DNA from: Salinibacterium sp.
GTDB lineage: Bacteria > Actinomycetota > Actinomycetes > Actinomycetales > Microbacteriaceae
NCBI GenBank assembly: GCA_019638845.1
Contig: JAHBSZ010000001.1
Coordinates: 735,400-799,399, forward strand
Length of the DNA: 64,000 nt
Direction of reading: 5' to 3'
Part shown: positions 62,040-64,000 of the stretch, piece after piece
Layout of the letters: every line of letters begins with the position of its first letter
How positions within the stretch are numbered: position 1 is the stretch's first letter
Program-made: the position numbers and the translations under genes
Notes under the pieces: generated by a model
Database searches by the model: none
What the model saw: only the letters and a program-made list of their open reading frames with translations
Told to the model about the DNA's origin: nothing

Positions 62040-62150
62040 TTAGCGCTGGCCGCGAAAGAGGTTGAACAGTACGACGACCGAGACGAAACCGATCGAGAGC
62101 GTAGCCAGCACGAGGAGGCCGACGAAGAAGAGCTCGAGCGCGAGAAGCAT
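62040..62150 (-). CDS. 36-residue single-span membrane protein
   Basis: A small ORF from ATG 62150 to TAA 62040: MLLALELFFVGLLVLATLSI then a further hydrophobic stretch ending NLFRGQR. It is almost all hydrophobic with a basic end, so it is probably one transmembrane helix. AGGA lies upstream of the ATG. It sits in the 135-base gap between two co-directional genes, nine bases after one stop and 15 before the FABP start. I do not know its function. Confidence 0.6.
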   Translation of the reverse strand: MLLALELFFVGLLVLATLSIGFVSVVVLFNLFRGQR

Positions 62151-62159
62151 GTTCCTATC

Positions 62160-62417
62160 CTAACCGAGCAGCACAACAACACCTGAGGCGACCGCGAGGA
62201 TCAGCGCGGAGCCTCCGATGCTCGCCATCGCGCGGACCACGAACCCCTCGGTGCGCTTGAGCCCGAGCTGGATCAGGAACGTGAGGATGACCGCCCCCGC
62301 GAGCACGATTGCCACCCAGGTCAGATACTGCTCACGCGGGAGCACCACTGCGAAAACGATGGCGCCAGCCAGCGATAGCACCCAGACCGGGAGAACACTG
62401 GAAATTTGCCACGTCAT
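62160..62417 (-). CDS. Small membrane protein, three predicted helices
   Basis: An 85-residue hydrophobic protein with about three transmembrane segments (VLPVWVLSLAGAIVFAVVLP, WVAIVLAGAVILTFLIQLGL, AMASIGGSALILAVASGVVV). It is found in this position in related actinobacteria as far as I recall, but its role is unknown. It leads the four-gene operon down to ygfZ and is divergent from glnR. Confidence 0.75.
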   Translation of the reverse strand: MTWQISSVLPVWVLSLAGAIVFAVVLPREQYLTWVAIVLAGAVILTFLIQLGLKRTEGFVVRAMASIGGSALILAVASGVVVLLG

Positions 62418-62467
62418 ACAGTGATCTTAAGGCGCCCTAGACTTACCAAACGCACTTTGGAGGCACG

Positions 62468-63154
62468 TTGGCGCAGCTGTTGATCCTGACCTCTGCGGTC
62501 GACACTGAGGTCTTACCCGCATTGGGGCTCCTAAGCCACACCACGAAGCAGATCCCTGCGTCGCCGGCATCCCTTGTTTCTGCGCCCACCTGCGACCTCA
62601 TATTCGTTGACGCTCGCCAGGATCTGGCCAGCTCGAAGTCGCTGTGCAAGATCCTCACCTCAACGGGTGTGACGGTTCCGATCATCCTCATTCTTACCGA
62701 GGGCGGCCTCACTGCGGTCTCGGCCGACTGGGGAATCGACGATGTCATCCTCGAGACCGTCGGTCCCGCCGAGGCCGACGCTCGCATCCGGTTGGCCTTG
62801 GGCCGCCAAGCCGTGAACTCCTCGAGCTCGAAGATCCACGCATCCGGAGTTGTCATCGACGAGGCGTCCTATTCGGCGAAGGTGCACGGCCGACCCCTCG
62901 ATCTCACCTTCAAGGAGTTCGAGCTTCTGCGGTTCCTCGCCACTCACCAATCCCGCGTGTTCACCCGCGAGCAACTTCTCAGCGAGGTGTGGGGATACGA
63001 CTACTTTGGCGGAACCCGCACCGTCGACGTGCACGTGCGCCGCCTCCGCGCCAAACTCGGCGATCTCGAATCCTTGATCGGGACCGTGCGAAACGTCGGC
63101 TACCGCTTCAACGTCTATGACGATGATGACAACACTGAGCAACCCGCGCCCTGA
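62468..63154 (+). CDS. glnR: GlnR, nitrogen-response regulator (OmpR family)
   Basis: A 228-residue orphan OmpR-family regulator. The receiver has the characteristic GlnR segments [38 protein letters not shown] and [18 protein letters not shown]; the winged helix has [19 protein letters not shown] and [13 protein letters not shown]. It controls nitrogen assimilation genes in actinobacteria. The start is TTG 62468, with TTGGAGGCACG upstream. The mshD start lies inside its 3' end (38-base overlap). Confidence 0.92.
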   Translation: MAQLLILTSAVDTEVLPALGLLSHTTKQIPASPASLVSAPTCDLIFVDARQDLASSKSLCKILTSTGVTVPIILILTEGGLTAVSADWGIDDVILETVGPAEADARIRLALGRQAVNSSSSKIHASGVVIDEASYSAKVHGRPLDLTFKEFELLRFLATHQSRVFTREQLLSEVWGYDYFGGTRTVDVHVRRLRAKLGDLESLIGTVRNVGYRFNVYDDDDNTEQPAP

Positions 63155-63959
63155 GGCCCTCGACGAGTTGATCCGGCGCGCGACGGCGGTCGACGGCTCA
63201 CCCCCGTTCTCTGACGGCGCCCTCGTCGAACTCGCCAACGACGCCCGCTCACTCGTGTGGTTGGGCGCCGCCGTGGCGCTCCTGAACGCCAACGAGGCCG
63301 AATTCGTCGTCGATCCGGATGCCCGCGCTCAAGGCCACGGAACCCGCATGCTCGAGCACCTCACGCACGGGAGCGACCTGCTGTTCTGGGCGCACGGCGA
63401 CCACCCGGCAGCGCGGGCTCTCGCCGCGAGCCATGGACTGGAGCCCGTCCGTTCCCTCCTGCACTTGGAAGCGTCGGTGCCATCCCCGCTCGTCGAGCAC
63501 AGCCGGGGCCGTGGCGACGGGAGCCGGGCAGGCTCGATCCGCGCCTACACCCCTGCAGATGCCGCTACCTGGCTCACCCTCAACTCGCGCGCCTTCGCGG
63601 ACCATCCTGAGCAGGGCCGTGTCACTCGGGCCGAGCTCGACACCCTCATCGCGGAGTCGTGGTTCGACGCGGACGACTTCCTGCTGCTGTGGGATGGTCC
63701 GGCTCTGATCGGCTACTGCTGGCTCAAAGTCGACAACGGCGAAGGCGAGTTCTACGTGGTGGGGGTCTCACCGGACCGACAGGGTGAGGGGCTGGGCCGC
63801 CTGCTGGTGGGCCACGGTTTGGCGCGATTGGCGAGCCGTGGCATCCGGACCGCGCATTTGTATGTTGAGGGGGAGAACGCCGCAGCCCTCGCCCTGTACC
63901 GCTCGTTCGGATTCGCGGACCGCTCGGTCGACGTGCAATACCTCTGGCGCGCGCCCTAG
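63117..63959 (+). CDS. mshD: Mycothiol synthase MshD
   Basis: A 280-residue tandem GNAT acetyltransferase making mycothiol from Cys-GlcN-Ins and acetyl-CoA. The second GNAT domain has the acetyl-CoA loop [20 protein letters not shown] and the C-terminal [18 protein letters not shown]; the first is partial ([20 protein letters not shown]). It overlaps glnR. Nearby ATGs at 63123 and 63126 are alternative starts. Mycothiol is the actinobacterial thiol, supporting the taxonomic call. Confidence 0.92.
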   Translation: MTMMTTLSNPRPEALDELIRRATAVDGSPPFSDGALVELANDARSLVWLGAAVALLNANEAEFVVDPDARAQGHGTRMLEHLTHGSDLLFWAHGDHPAARALAASHGLEPVRSLLHLEASVPSPLVEHSRGRGDGSRAGSIRAYTPADAATWLTLNSRAFADHPEQGRVTRAELDTLIAESWFDADDFLLLWDGPALIGYCWLKVDNGEGEFYVVGVSPDRQGEGLGRLLVGHGLARLASRGIRTAHLYVEGENAAALALYRSFGFADRSVDVQYLWRAP

Positions 63960-64000
63960 GGGCCAAGCTTCGCGTCGCCCTCGTCGAGTCGGGGCAAATG
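63956..64000 (-). CDS. Possible C-terminus of a convergent gene at the window edge
   Basis: The minus-strand frame reads [14 protein letters not shown] and a TAG at 63956-63958, open to the right edge. The stop pair with mshD (CTAG) resembles the tight convergent ends elsewhere in the window. Fifteen codons are too few to identify. Confidence 0.3.
   Translation of the reverse strand, partial: HLPRLDEGDAKLGP

Overview
The window is high-GC actinobacterial DNA, most probably from the family Microbacteriaceae. The markers are a mycothiol synthase (mshD), a GlnR-type regulator, CarD, a SenX3-RegX3-PhoU phosphate cassette, a fused IspDF, a DUF4032 protein and an actinobacterial nitrobindin-like FABP protein. 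Genes are tightly packed, with many 4-bp ATGA/GTGA stop-start overlaps. I saw no rRNA, tRNA, CRISPR array, transposase or integrase.

Layout. 1-10.9 kb: cut-off quinone reductase, DUF4389 membrane protein, sugar-type and GMC oxidoreductases, MsrA, membrane DsbA-like protein, MsiK-like ABC ATPase, DUF4032 protein, Dabb protein, and a divergent Lrp regulator / Cys-Met gamma-lyase pair. 10.9-28.5 kb: a catabolic island of unknown substrate. It has a fused E1 alpha-beta 2-oxoacid dehydrogenase with E2, a VOC metalloenzyme, GntR regulator, aldehyde dehydrogenase, 3-hydroxyisobutyrate-dehydrogenase-like enzyme, an unusual M24 hydrolase, XRE-cupin regulator, ribose-type ABC transporter, MFS exporter, SDR, bicupin and amidohydrolase. 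28.5-36.6 kb: core genes rlmB, cysS, ispDF and carD, a lipoprotein behind a probable iron box, and RegX3/SenX3/PhoU with a probable Pho-box array.

36.6-46.3 kb: nucleic-acid-processing and possible defence region. It holds a TM0106-like RecB/helicase, a NERD protein, a VWA protein, a DUF6994-like protein, a relic made of a partial second TM0106 copy joined to an orphan C-terminus, and a PLD-helicase-DUF3427 protein translationally coupled to a Nudix hydrolase. 46.5-55.5 kb: a six-gene operon with a divergent PucR regulator. It encodes AllF/AllG/AllH (oxamate transcarbamoylase-type), carbamate kinase, an isochorismatase-fold amidohydrolase and an NCS2 permease carrying an allophanate-hydrolase-like C-terminal domain. 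It looks like import of a nucleobase-like nitrogen source and phosphorolysis of its carbamoyl group to make ATP.

55.5-58.5 kb: a cluster of toxin-antitoxin modules (VapC/Phd, a lone RHH, a lone AbrB, and a Phd-nucleotidyltransferase fusion with HepT) around gpmA. 58.5-64 kb: methyltransferase, FUSC transporter, YgfZ, FABP, two small membrane proteins, glnR and mshD.

The candidates I find most worth pursuing are the transporter-allophanate-domain operon, the PLD-helicase/Nudix pair beside the TM0106 relic, the Phd-MNT fusion with HepT, the M24 protein with a metal-ligand Asp replaced by Cys, and the iron-box and Pho-box sites.
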